The notes under the pieces were generated by a model, which was not told the origin of the DNA, did not search any database, and worked only from the letters and a program-made list of their open reading frames with translations. From contig NZ_LMKM01000023.1 of assembly GCF_001421515.1 (NCBI RefSeq), positions 409,209 through 473,208 of the forward strand: DNA of 64,000 nt, in the 5' to 3' direction. Source of the DNA: Pedobacter sp. Leaf216. Lineage in GTDB: Bacteria; Bacteroidota; Bacteroidia; Sphingobacteriales; Sphingobacteriaceae. The translations under genes were made by a program, and so were the position numbers. Shown here one piece after another: positions 36,013 to 45,900 of this stretch. The number at the start of each line of letters is the position of its first letter. Position 1 is the stretch's first letter.

Positions 36013-37359
36013 ATGAATTTAACATCACTACAAGCTATTTCACCTGTTGATGGGCGTTACAGAAAAACTACCGAAGGTTTAGCTGCTTACTTTTCTGAAG
36101 AAGCCCTGATTAAATACCGGGTTTTTGTAGAAATCGAATATTTTATCGCCCTTTGCGAAATCAACTTGCCTGGCTTGGAAAATTTTGATCGAAATCTTTA
36201 TGCACAATTGCGTCTGATACATGAAAATTTTTCAGAAACAGATGCTTTAGAAATCAAGGAAACTGAAAAAGTAACCAATCATGATGTTAAAGCGGTTGAA
36301 TATTTCATAAAAAGCAAATTCGATACCTTATCACTTCAAAATTATAAAGAGTTTATCCATTTTGGATTAACCTCTCAAGACATTAACAATACGGCCATTC
36401 CATACTCAATTAAATTGGCTTTAAATGAAAGTTATTATCCTGCAATTGCTACCTTAATTGAGAAAATAAATGCCCTGGCAACAGAGTGGAAAGATATCCC
36501 GATGTTGGCCCATACCCATGGCCAACCTGCCTCTCCTACCAAATTAGGTAAAGAATTCCTGGTTTTTGCCGAACGTTTGAGCATACAGTTGGCGGGCTTA
36601 AAGGCCATCCCGAACAGCGCAAAATTTGGTGGTGCCACCGGAAACTTTAATGCACACCATATTGCTTACCCTGAAGTAAACTGGGTTGATTTTTCGAACG
36701 ATTTTGTTAACGGAACATTAGGTTTAACAAGAGCGCAACATACCACTCAAATTGAACATTACGATCAATTTGCAGCGCAATGTGATGCATTGAAACGCAT
36801 CAATAACATCATTATCGATTTGGACAGGGATATCTGGACATATATCTCTAAAAACTATTTTAAACAGAAAATCAAAGCGGGGGAAATTGGATCGTCGGCC
36901 ATGCCACATAAAGTTAATCCGATTGATTTTGAAAACGCTGAGGGAAATGCAGGGATTGCCAATGCGTTATTTGAGTTTTTTGCAGCAAAATTACCGATTT
37001 CACGCTTACAGAGAGATTTAACAGATTCTACTGTATTGAGGAATGTTGGCGTACCTTTTGGCCACACTTTGATTGCAATTAACGCTACTTTGCGTGGATT
37101 AAATAAAATTTTATTGAATGAAGCAGCTTTACATGCTGATTTAGATGATAACTGGGCTGTTGTTGCCGAAGCCATTCAAACGGTATTGAGAAGAGAAAAT
37201 TACCCTAACCCATATGAAGCGCTAAAAGAGCTGACCAGAACCAATTCTAAAATCAATGCAGTAAGTATTGCCGAATTTATTGAAGGCTTAGCTGTTACAG
37301 AAACTGTAAAAGTACAATTGAGAACCATTACTCCTTTTAATTATACTGGTGTTTTTTAG
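36013..37359 (+). CDS. purB: Adenylosuccinate lyase
   Basis: This 448-residue fumarase-superfamily enzyme acts twice in purine synthesis, releasing fumarate from SAICAR and from adenylosuccinate. The start MNLTSLQAISPVDGRYRKTTEGLAAYFSE (split here) is typical of the E. coli-type branch, TSQDINNTA and HTHGQPASPTKLGKE hold the conserved His and Thr, and SSAMPHKVNPIDFENAEGN is the signature loop near 295-310. The C-terminus is full length. Monocistronic on the + strand, directly after the lipoprotein cluster. Confidence 0.97.
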   Translation: MNLTSLQAISPVDGRYRKTTEGLAAYFSEEALIKYRVFVEIEYFIALCEINLPGLENFDRNLYAQLRLIHENFSETDALEIKETEKVTNHDVKAVEYFIKSKFDTLSLQNYKEFIHFGLTSQDINNTAIPYSIKLALNESYYPAIATLIEKINALATEWKDIPMLAHTHGQPASPTKLGKEFLVFAERLSIQLAGLKAIPNSAKFGGATGNFNAHHIAYPEVNWVDFSNDFVNGTLGLTRAQHTTQIEHYDQFAAQCDALKRINNIIIDLDRDIWTYISKNYFKQKIKAGEIGSSAMPHKVNPIDFENAEGNAGIANALFEFFAAKLPISRLQRDLTDSTVLRNVGVPFGHTLIAINATLRGLNKILLNEAALHADLDDNWAVVAEAIQTVLRRENYPNPYEALKELTRTNSKINAVSIAEFIEGLAVTETVKVQLRTITPFNYTGVF

Positions 37360-37446
37360 TTGAATTAAATTGACGTTAAGCAGACAGCACCACAAGGTTT
37401 TATTAATGAGTAATTGTTAATTTTGTTTATTCAAATTGATTAAGAC

Positions 37447-37998
37447 ATGACGATTAACGTATATACAGAACAGACTCCAAATCCAGCTACCATGAAATTC
37501 ATGGTAAACAAGCTGTTAATCAATGGCAGTGAGGATTTTGCTACTAAAGAAAGTGCAGAACACTCGCCGTTTGCTAAAGAGTTATTTAAGTTCAACTTTG
37601 TTTCTGGAGTATTTTTCGCCAGTAACTTTGTAACCATCACCAAAACAGAAGATGCAGAATGGGCAGATATTGAAGCCATTTTGAAAGAATTTGTTAAAGG
37701 TGCTGTTGAATCTGAATTAAAAATTAAAGAAGCAACTGCTGAAGAAGCTCCTGCTTTTGAAGGTTCGGAAACTGAAATTAAAATTCAGCAAATTCTTCAT
37801 GATTACGTTCGTCCGGCTGTAGAGCAGGATGGTGGTGCAATTACTTATAAATCTTTTGATGAAGGTGTTGTTACTGTAGAATTACGTGGTTCTTGTAGCG
37901 GCTGTCCATCTTCTACCATTACGCTTAAATCGGGTATCCAAAACTTATTACAAAGAATGGTACCTGAGGTTACAGAAGTTGTTTCTGAAGCGCTTTAA
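37447..37998 (+). CDS. Nfu-type Fe-S scaffold (Nfu N domain + NifU C domain)
   Basis: A 183-residue protein with an N-terminal Nfu domain (about 1-90, YTEQTPNPATMKFMVNK) and a C-terminal NifU-like domain (about 108-183) with the cluster-binding CSGC motif at C150 and C153 (RGSCSGCPSSTITLKSGIQNLLQ). It transiently holds and passes on iron-sulfur clusters. The two-domain layout resembles eukaryotic mitochondrial NFU1 and is common in Bacteroidetes. It ends before a strong terminator. Confidence 0.93.
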   Translation: MTINVYTEQTPNPATMKFMVNKLLINGSEDFATKESAEHSPFAKELFKFNFVSGVFFASNFVTITKTEDAEWADIEAILKEFVKGAVESELKIKEATAEEAPAFEGSETEIKIQQILHDYVRPAVEQDGGAITYKSFDEGVVTVELRGSCSGCPSSTITLKSGIQNLLQRMVPEVTEVVSEAL

Positions 37999-38028
37999 AA
38001 TTGTGCATTTTTCATAGTATATATAATG

Positions 38029-38060
38029 AAAAGGTCCCGATGTGAATCGGGACCTTTTTT
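38029..38060 (+). terminator. Terminator after the Nfu-type gene
   Basis: AAAAGGTCCCGAT (38029-38041) pairs with ATCGGGACCTTTT (38046-38058) around GTGA and runs into Ts. Confidence 0.93.
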
Positions 38061-38089
38061 TATTGCAAATCAGCTGTTCTTGAGATATT

Positions 38090-38151
38090 CGTCATGCTAA
38101 ATTTATTTCAGCATCTTTAAAACTAAACGCTGAACTAAATCCAGGGTGACG
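38090..38151. repeat. Type C palindromic repeat
   Basis: CGTCATGCTAAATTTATTTCAG (first arm, split at 38090-38111) has an imperfect inverted partner ending CAGGGTGACG at 38151. It belongs to the widespread GTCATxCTGAA...TTCAG family of Bacteroidetes intergenic palindromes; another copy is at 46664-46730. Confidence 0.65.
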
Positions 38152-38158
38152 ATATTAA

Positions 38159-38947
38159 TTAAAAGTACTGCTTAATCGCAGTCAACATTTCAGCTGTAAG
38201 CTTACCGTTAGTTGCTAAAATTTCTCTTTTTTCAAAGTAATCGTTACCCCCGGAAAAGTCGTAAACTTCGCCTCCAGCCTGTTGAACAATGAAGCAACCG
38301 GCAGCAAAATCCCATTGTTGCAGATTAAATTCGAAAAATGCATCAAAACGTCCGCATGCTGTGTAAACAAGGTCTACTGCGGCTGCACCAATTCTGCGTA
38401 CGCCATGGCTTTTCTGCATCATCTCAGCCAACAATTTCAAATACTGGGGCTGTTTATCAAACTGGTAATATGGAAAACCTGTAGCGAGCAAACTCGATTT
38501 TAAATCAGGATTTACAGAAACCTTAATTTCCTTTTTATTCAGAAAGGCCAATCCGCCTTTATAAGAATAAAACATTTCTCCCCTATTTAATTCATACACT
38601 ACCCCAATTACAGGCAAACCATCTTCGTAAAGCGCTACGCTTATGCCATAAGCAGGGATACCATGTATAAAATTGGTTGTACCATCTAAAGGATCGATAA
38701 TCCAGGTGTGTGTTTTACCTGTTCTGTTGATGGTTTTTTCTTCGGTGATAAAACCAGCATCAGGAATTAGTTTTTCGAGGTTTTGAACCAGTTTCTGCTC
38801 TGCTGTTTTATCAACATAGGAAACCATATCATTTAAACCTTTGTATTCAATTTTTTGGGCATCAAATTGCATCGCTTCTTTGCGGATAAAGTTTCCGGTA
38901 AGTTTTACAATAGAGATTACCTTATTGCATAGTAATTCGTAATTCAT
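38159..38947 (-). CDS. Inositol monophosphatase family phosphatase
   Basis: A 262-residue lithium-sensitive-type phosphatase. Metal ligands are E69-E70 (ITEEKT), D85 and D88 in WIIDPLDGTTNFIHG, and the distal Asp in WDFAAGCFIVQQAGGEV. The family acts on inositol monophosphate, related sugar phosphates or 3'-phosphoadenosine phosphate; the sequence does not separate these, although the length and GTTNFIHG motif fit the SuhB/IMPase type better than CysQ. It is 55 bp downstream of lgt on the same strand. Confidence 0.93.
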   Translation of the reverse strand: MNYELLCNKVISIVKLTGNFIRKEAMQFDAQKIEYKGLNDMVSYVDKTAEQKLVQNLEKLIPDAGFITEEKTINRTGKTHTWIIDPLDGTTNFIHGIPAYGISVALYEDGLPVIGVVYELNRGEMFYSYKGGLAFLNKKEIKVSVNPDLKSSLLATGFPYYQFDKQPQYLKLLAEMMQKSHGVRRIGAAAVDLVYTACGRFDAFFEFNLQQWDFAAGCFIVQQAGGEVYDFSGGNDYFEKREILATNGKLTAEMLTAIKQYF

Positions 38948-39002
38948 AGTTATTTAACAACAAAAATGTGCTGTTGTTGGATTTTAAATGAACTTATTGA
39001 TC

Positions 39003-40154
39003 TTATTGAGCCAGTTTATTCTTATTTCTTAAGGCATAAGCACTTAAAGCAATACCGCCAACCACAAGAAATGTAGAAATCATTTCGGCTTGTGTAAAAC
39101 TTAAACCAAAAACATGGTATTTTGAATTAACACGAATTAATTCGATGCAGAAACGTTCAATACCGTTCAAAATCATGTAAATACCAAACATTAAACCAGG
39201 TGCTTTTATTTTATCTCTGATGCGCCATAAAAAAGCAAAGAGAATTAAACAGATTATTACTTCATAAATTGGTGTAGGATATACACCCTGTGCAAGTTCG
39301 TTACAAAATTTACCATTGCAGCCCGGAATTGGAATCCCTTCTCCCACTACATTGTTTGGGTATTTGTACGACCATAGCCAATCTGGCAACCAAGAAAATG
39401 GCTTTGGATTATTGTTTACAATTCCCCAGTCTCCATCTCCAGCCAGGTGGCAACCTATACGGCCTACTGCGTAAGCGAGCATCATGCCTGGTCCACCAAC
39501 ATCAAGCATGTGCAAAGGTTTAATACCGTACCTTTTTGCAATAATTAGTACTGCGGCACCACCACATATTAAGCCACCATAAAATGTAAGCCCACTAAAT
39601 GACAACAACCTTTCGATGGGGTGCTGAACAAAATCATCCCAATATTCTAAATTATCAAAGAATTTTGCACCAAGGAAACCCCAAATTGCTGCCCAAACAA
39701 TTAAATTGCTCATGGTTTGGTAAGGGTGAATGGTTACCAGTGTTTCTTTTGGTTTATCCAGTTTATGTTTATTTTTTTCCGTATAATCCCAGTAGGCAAA
39801 CAGCCCTGCAAAAAACAAACCACCGATTAAATTGCCTTTGGTAGACATTAAAATACCTTGAGCATCGTTTACAAAAAGTTTGTAATTCAATAATGCATAA
39901 ACCAATTTGTAGCCAATTACAAAACCAAAAAGCCCATTCATGATCAGCTCTGAAGTGGTAGCTGGTTTACCAACTGTAATTGTTTTTTTAAATGGGTGGA
40001 GTATGCCCAGCGCTTCTTTACGCTTAAGTTCTTTGGTAAAAGCCCAATAACCAGCTACAAAGGCCAATGCCACAAAAACACCGAACGTATTAAATGGAAG
40101 TGGCAAATTAATGCCAAATAAATATTCTAAAAAATGTGAAACGGTAGGAAACAT
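39003..40154 (-). CDS. lgt: Prolipoprotein diacylglyceryl transferase
   Basis: A 383-residue polytopic inner membrane enzyme that moves diacylglycerol from phosphatidylglycerol to the lipobox cysteine, the first lipoprotein-maturation step. The signature is the variant GRIGCHLAGDGDWG at 231-244, preceded by MLAYAVGR; other family landmarks are GLTFYGGLICGG and the C-terminal FGIYMILNGIERFCIELIR. It is longer than the E. coli enzyme (291) because of a cytoplasmic insertion around 120-145, common in Bacteroidetes. Important here because so many neighbouring products are lipoproteins. Confidence 0.92.
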   Translation of the reverse strand: MFPTVSHFLEYLFGINLPLPFNTFGVFVALAFVAGYWAFTKELKRKEALGILHPFKKTITVGKPATTSELIMNGLFGFVIGYKLVYALLNYKLFVNDAQGILMSTKGNLIGGLFFAGLFAYWDYTEKNKHKLDKPKETLVTIHPYQTMSNLIVWAAIWGFLGAKFFDNLEYWDDFVQHPIERLLSFSGLTFYGGLICGGAAVLIIAKRYGIKPLHMLDVGGPGMMLAYAVGRIGCHLAGDGDWGIVNNNPKPFSWLPDWLWSYKYPNNVVGEGIPIPGCNGKFCNELAQGVYPTPIYEVIICLILFAFLWRIRDKIKAPGLMFGIYMILNGIERFCIELIRVNSKYHVFGLSFTQAEMISTFLVVGGIALSAYALRNKNKLAQ

Positions 40155-40349
40155 ACAAATAATTTGTTGCGAAGATAGGAAAGAAAGACCAAAGCTGAAA
40201 GCCTAAACACTCGAGGCAAATGAGAAACACTTAAATGGAAAATTCGACGTAAAAAGACAGACTGTTGAAGATTGAAAATCATAAATAATACCTTCATTTA
40301 TAGATATTTAACAAATAAACTCACAAGCCTCATCTGTTATTTGAAAAAA

Positions 40350-40381
40350 ATAAAAAAATCCCCTGGCTTTATGCCAGAGGA
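40350..40381 (-). terminator. Terminator of the GAF-domain gene
   Basis: On the - strand CCTCTGGC (40380-40373) pairs with GCCAGGGG (40367-40360) around ATAAA and is followed by a T7 tract. Confidence 0.85.
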
Positions 40382-40427
40382 CTTAAAGTTATTATCATTA
40401 AAATAATTTCAGCTCCTTAATTGAGCA

Positions 40428-42854
40428 TTAATGCTGTAATACTTTAGCGATTTCCTTTTCGATAGATTTGATCTCTTTAGGTTTAAGCTTTTTTGCTCTA
40501 TCAGCCTTGTTACCAGTTTTACTTTCGGGGTATTTTACTCCTACTCTTAAAGCTTTTAAGCCAGAAACACCTTGTAATTCATCCAGTTCCAATTGCTCTA
40601 AATCATCATTTAAATAACCCTGAACCTGCATGTATTTAATGTACTCCATATATTCTTTGGCTTCTTCGGGGTTGAAATAAACCATGGCAATTTTATGGGG
40701 CTGTGTTAAGCGTTCGGTTGTTCCTTTTATTAGAACTTTATCAATTCGTTTTTTAACAACTTCGTAACGGATGTTATATGCACCTTCTACATCAAACCGA
40801 CGTTCATCATTTCTAAAGCTGATATCGATCGCATTTGAATGGATAAAAATCAATTGGGTAGTTTCCAATGGCCGTGGCATTTCGCCAATTAAGCCTTTAG
40901 ATAAACGTGCAATATCAACCATGGATGTTAACTGCCAAAGGCGGATATTTTTTAGGTATAACAGATCAAAAGGCTTATCGGGAGCAATTTCCTGACCGAT
41001 GTAAATATCATACTCCACACCATCTGTTCTAAATTTGGCAAAATAACATGGATAGGAAGCCTGTAAATTTGCTTGTGATTTTTCTAGATATTGACTAACC
41101 TCTGTATTGATCAGTTGCATTGATATTTCCAGTTGCCTGCGGTTTGCAAAAGCTGCTCCGGTTTCTGGAATAATAACTTCGAAATAATGATCGACAAATT
41201 CAGCAGTCTGAGGATAATTTCCTTTAATAATCGACAGGAAAGGGTAAACTTCTACCTCTAAAAACTCATTCAGTTTATTTTCTTCGTTTGATGAAGCGAA
41301 ATCTCCGATACGTTTTATCCAATCTTTACAATTGAACAATAGCTTATCTGTTAGCTCTAAAGAAACATGTTTGCGAATTGATTTTAAGGTATCAATTAAA
41401 CTGTTCAATTGCACTTCCATATCATCTTTTAAAGCCTTATTGCGCTCAATAGTGGAGTTACGGATATCAATTGCACCAAATAAAGGATACATGTGTTTAA
41501 AGGTGATGGTTTCAATCTCCTTTAACTTATGGTAACTGTTGTTTTGTTGAAGAAAATGCCAAACAGCCTCGTTAAACTTCCATTGTACAGAGGGTTGCAA
41601 AGCTGTAAATTTATCCATCAATACTTCATCCATTTTCGAATCGAATTCTTCGATACTGTATTGGAAAAGCTGACCTATTAGCGGCATTGCAGGACGCAAT
41701 CTTGATAACAACTTATCATCAACCAAAACTTCCTCGTTAGAATACACTTCTAAAACACCAGCCAATTGGGTATTGTAATAAATTGGCAGTACGGAATAAG
41801 AACAAACGCCTGCTGCTTTTAAAACCCTTAAAAACGGGTCCTTATCAATCTGATCGTCGTTTATTGCACTAACGAAAATGGCCCTTGGGTTTTCTTTATA
41901 TTTATCTACCAGTGAGTAAAAAACTTCTTCTTCGAGATTGGATGATTTAGCGGAGTTGATGAGCATACTCTGCGAAAATTCCTTGTTATCGAAAACCAGC
42001 TTATTGTTAACGGTTAAAAAAGGCATTAAACCAAATTCCAGTTTTCCGTTTCCGCTAAGGGTTTTTAAAGCATGAATTACGTGGGTATATGCTTCTGTTT
42101 GGTAATTGTGGTTAACCAAGGCATCGCGTATACCATCAATTGCATGCTGTAAGGTAACATCTGTTATCGAAATGATACTGAAACCCTCGAAAAGGAAATT
42201 TTGCAATGGTAAATGCTCTACCAGGTAGTCCAATTCGGTTTCATCCTGAAAATGTTTACCAAGTTCTTCAAAATTAAGTTCAGGCAGATCTCCTTTGTGC
42301 ATAATATCAACAAACTTTGTATCTGTTTGAATATTATAATATTGCGTAAGGGTGGTTTCCTGATTAATGTGAGCATAAATAATCTCATTTTTCAGTACTG
42401 AGGTGAAATTATAAAAACGCCCCAAGATGATATTGTAGATAAATTTAAGCTGTTTTTTCTCAACAGGCTCGTTATCTTTCGTTACCTTATTTTTAGGATC
42501 GTGATCCTTAAAAAATTTATAGAATGCATTGGTACTGAAGAAAATCTGATCTGGAATTGGGGTACTTAAAGCCCAAAACAAATCATCTTCGTTATCCATT
42601 AAAGGTGTTAGAATGGTAAAAATTAATTCTAAAGTATCTTTATATTGGGATAAATCTTCGGCACTGATGTTGCCAAGCAGCACATCGTCTTTTTCAATTT
42701 TTTGAAGTAAAAACCTGTAAAATTCTGATTTTACTGATTTCTCTGTTTTCAACCTGCCTTTTAAATACTCCACAAGGGGGCGAAAAGACAGTGAGGATTC
42801 TACCTGGCAATGTATACATTCATTTTTGTGTATCTGTATTACATTGGTATTCAT
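40428..42854 (-). CDS. Large GAF-domain protein
   Basis: An 808-residue soluble protein. An internal GAF-type sensory module lies at about 270-400 (FYSLVDKYKENPRAIFVSAIND, then CSYSVLPIYYNTQLAGVLEVYSNE, split here), and the C-terminal half is mainly helical and without a known output domain. No histidine kinase, diguanylate cyclase or HTH module is present, so the signal path is unclear. The N-terminal CIHC pair (C13, C16) could bind metal. Such proteins recur in Pedobacter and relatives. Transcribed alone, with its own terminator. Confidence 0.78.
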   Translation of the reverse strand: MNTNVIQIHKNECIHCQVESSLSFRPLVEYLKGRLKTEKSVKSEFYRFLLQKIEKDDVLLGNISAEDLSQYKDTLELIFTILTPLMDNEDDLFWALSTPIPDQIFFSTNAFYKFFKDHDPKNKVTKDNEPVEKKQLKFIYNIILGRFYNFTSVLKNEIIYAHINQETTLTQYYNIQTDTKFVDIMHKGDLPELNFEELGKHFQDETELDYLVEHLPLQNFLFEGFSIISITDVTLQHAIDGIRDALVNHNYQTEAYTHVIHALKTLSGNGKLEFGLMPFLTVNNKLVFDNKEFSQSMLINSAKSSNLEEEVFYSLVDKYKENPRAIFVSAINDDQIDKDPFLRVLKAAGVCSYSVLPIYYNTQLAGVLEVYSNEEVLVDDKLLSRLRPAMPLIGQLFQYSIEEFDSKMDEVLMDKFTALQPSVQWKFNEAVWHFLQQNNSYHKLKEIETITFKHMYPLFGAIDIRNSTIERNKALKDDMEVQLNSLIDTLKSIRKHVSLELTDKLLFNCKDWIKRIGDFASSNEENKLNEFLEVEVYPFLSIIKGNYPQTAEFVDHYFEVIIPETGAAFANRRQLEISMQLINTEVSQYLEKSQANLQASYPCYFAKFRTDGVEYDIYIGQEIAPDKPFDLLYLKNIRLWQLTSMVDIARLSKGLIGEMPRPLETTQLIFIHSNAIDISFRNDERRFDVEGAYNIRYEVVKKRIDKVLIKGTTERLTQPHKIAMVYFNPEEAKEYMEYIKYMQVQGYLNDDLEQLELDELQGVSGLKALRVGVKYPESKTGNKADRAKKLKPKEIKSIEKEIAKVLQH

Positions 42855-42994
42855 TGTATAAGTTTGCTATAGTGTAAAATTTATAGTTATCTATTTAGTT
42901 ACTAATTCATTGCAAAGATACAAACTCCTCAAAGCAATGTTAGTCTGCTGAACGTAATACTTGAATATTACATCTATTAATATGTTACACAAAT

Positions 42995-45900
42995 TTAGTA
43001 CCTAAAATTAAGTGATACGTATGGATACCAGCCATCAGTAGAGTGTCCCATCACAAATCGCACAACTGTGAGTGATGCCGGGGCAAAATAAACACCCCCT
43101 CCTACGCCGTGGTGCCATAATGTTGATGCTTCGTCACGTTTCCATACCCTGCCAACATCATAAAAACCCAATAAGCCAATTTGGCCGGGTAAAACATAAC
43201 TTACCAGATCGCCAAGTTTGGCCCTAAGCTCTAAGTTGTTATAAAAGGTATGCTCACCGGCAAATCTAAACTGGCGATAACCGAGTAAATTGCCCTGTCC
43301 GCCGAGATAAAGTGCCTGATAAAACGCTGGTTTGCCAATGGTTACTCCTCCGCCAAAACGATCTGCCAAAATGAAGTTTTTTCTGCCATCGAGGTTTTTA
43401 TATAAAGCAATGCTTGCGGTAAACTGTCCATAAGAATTGGAATATTTGTTAACTCCTTTATATCCTAAAAGCTTAAAATCTACATAACTCCCTAAGGTTG
43501 GCAATAAATCGTTATCGCGGGTATTGTTGGTAAAGTTTATAAAAGCACCTGCAAACATCTTTTCGTTACGTACGGTTAAAGAATCGGCTGAATGCAGAAG
43601 CGAAGGATTTTCGATAAAGCGGCCATCGTTATCTTCTTTGTTATACTTATAATACTGCCAAGAGGGGCCAACACTGAAAGTAGATTTCGGACGGCGCCAC
43701 CTGATTGCTGCATCTACCTGATAGAGGTTAAAGCGTGCGCGGTAATACCTGATGTTGTCTCCATCATTAAATGGTGTTTCATTGCCCAGGCCAAAGAAAT
43801 TTTGTGTATTGTTAGGGGCAAAAGCATCGGCTTTTAAAACAAAATCGGCTTTGCCTAATGCTTTTAACCATTCGCCTTTGTAGTTAAACCTAAAAGCTTT
43901 TGTAGAGAAAGAATGAAGAAAAGAGATGGTTTGTGAATTGCCATAAGGCTGTTTTCTGAAACCAGGATTGGTTTGTTTGTAAATTAATCCCAATAAAATA
44001 CCATCATCCTGATTATAACCTGCATTTAACAGCCAAGAACTGCGGCGATACATATCTTTTGGGATGTAGCTAAAATTCGAGGTATCATTGGAAATTATTT
44101 TTCTGATTTTACTGGCATCTTCTCCATTATAAGTGGCTTTATCTTTTCTACCATATAATTTTACCGGACCGTTACTATTTGCAAAATCATAAACCTTGTT
44201 CCCTTTGCCGCCTATAATCCTCAATTTGATGTTCGAATTTTTATTGTTCAGGATTAAACTGTCGTTACCATTGTGCATGTAAACCCTAATTTCTTTTGTT
44301 ACCTTGGGATCGAACTTACGGTCGAAAAGTTCATCTTTAATATTGCCTTCTTTCGAAATTTTATTGATTTTAACACGCAAACCATTATCAGCAGCATCAG
44401 AAATCTGGATGAGTTCGTTTTTATTGGTTACTTCAATATCCACAATCCGGTTAAAGAAATGATAATACTGGTTCATTAACTTTGGCAAAGTGGCTATCCT
44501 GTTGCGCATTTGTGCCAAAACGGCATCGTGGTGTAGCGAATAACTTGGCTCAGGGAGTTTTTTTAATGCTTTTTCAAAAACAGCATCGTTGTAGTTTGCA
44601 CAAAAATCTTTTACAATTTGATCAAATTCTTCTTCATCAATGTTTGCTGTCCATCGGCTGCTTATTTCTCTACCTTCCCATAAAAACCAATTGATATTTT
44701 TGATGCCACGCTCGTAGCCTTGCATCATTGGCAAAAGTGAAGATGATTGAGTGTATCGCTGTAAAAAGCCGTCTGATCTGAAAAATACCTGGTCGCGATC
44801 TCTCGGAACCGGCGAATATAAGGATCCATCTTTGGTTTTGGTTTCTTTCCAACGCCACTGGTCTTCGTGCCTGTCCCAATCTCCTAGTAAAACATCAAAT
44901 GCCCTGGCTTTAACCCAGGCTGGGCCATCTAGTTTATTGTCATTATCTTCCGTTAGTTTTTTGTCCATTTTTGGCGAACTGTCCGATTCTCCCGTAGGTT
45001 CTCTTTCCTCGAATAAACAAAGGGTATTGGCAAATGCGGATTCAAATTCTCCCAGATTATCATCGGGTGAAACCCATCCAATAATCGGGTTACTGTGCGC
45101 AATTCCGCCTGCTTTGGCCAATTCGGGCACTACAAGGGCCGAAAACGGATGCTGGGCCGACATATTATCTTTAATTACATCTTTAGCAAAAGTTTCGCGC
45201 AGGGCTGCTGGCAAAAGCACTTCCGGATATTTTTCTACACTCCGCAACACATATTCTTTGCCGTTTTTATCTTCCAATCGTAATGAGCGCGATTGATTTC
45301 CTCCGCCACGTTGTGTAGCCTTTAAGCCACCCATCATCTGCGAAACCCTTAAAACTGGCACTTTCGTTCGTGCAGCATATTCTTTACGGTAATTTTCACC
45401 AAAAACGTAGCGGTGAAAACGCCCAACACTATCGTACTCTGGTTTAACACGAACAAAAATACTATCGGCAGTGAGTGGTTTATCTCTGTTTCTTACCTTT
45501 TGAGGAATCGTTTCGAACTTTTTAATGTAACTGTATACTTTTTTAACGCTGGTATCGGAATATATATAATATTCGTAACGCATATCGTTGTTTTTTAGCT
45601 GATCGGCTACTACATAGCCTTGTTGCATTTCGTGAAACAGCGAAGTTTTGCCTTCTTTGTTTGGCGATACTTTTGAACCTGAACCGCTGATAATCTGTAA
45701 CTGTTTTCCTTTAATTAATTGTAAGCCATGCTCGTGGCCGGCAACGTAGGTAACATTTGGATAATCACCAAATACGCCTGTTATTGATTTGATCATATCC
45801 TTATAAGCAGGATGATTTAAATCTTCAGGACTCAGTAATGTTGAACGCAACATTGGGTAAACAGAACCTAAAACAGGCAGTGGGATGTATAGATTTTTAT

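Noticed and set aside
44751..45296. 181-codon open frame antisense to the phosphatase-barrel gene
   Set aside because: It lies wholly inside a well-supported gene and shows no motif or start signal.
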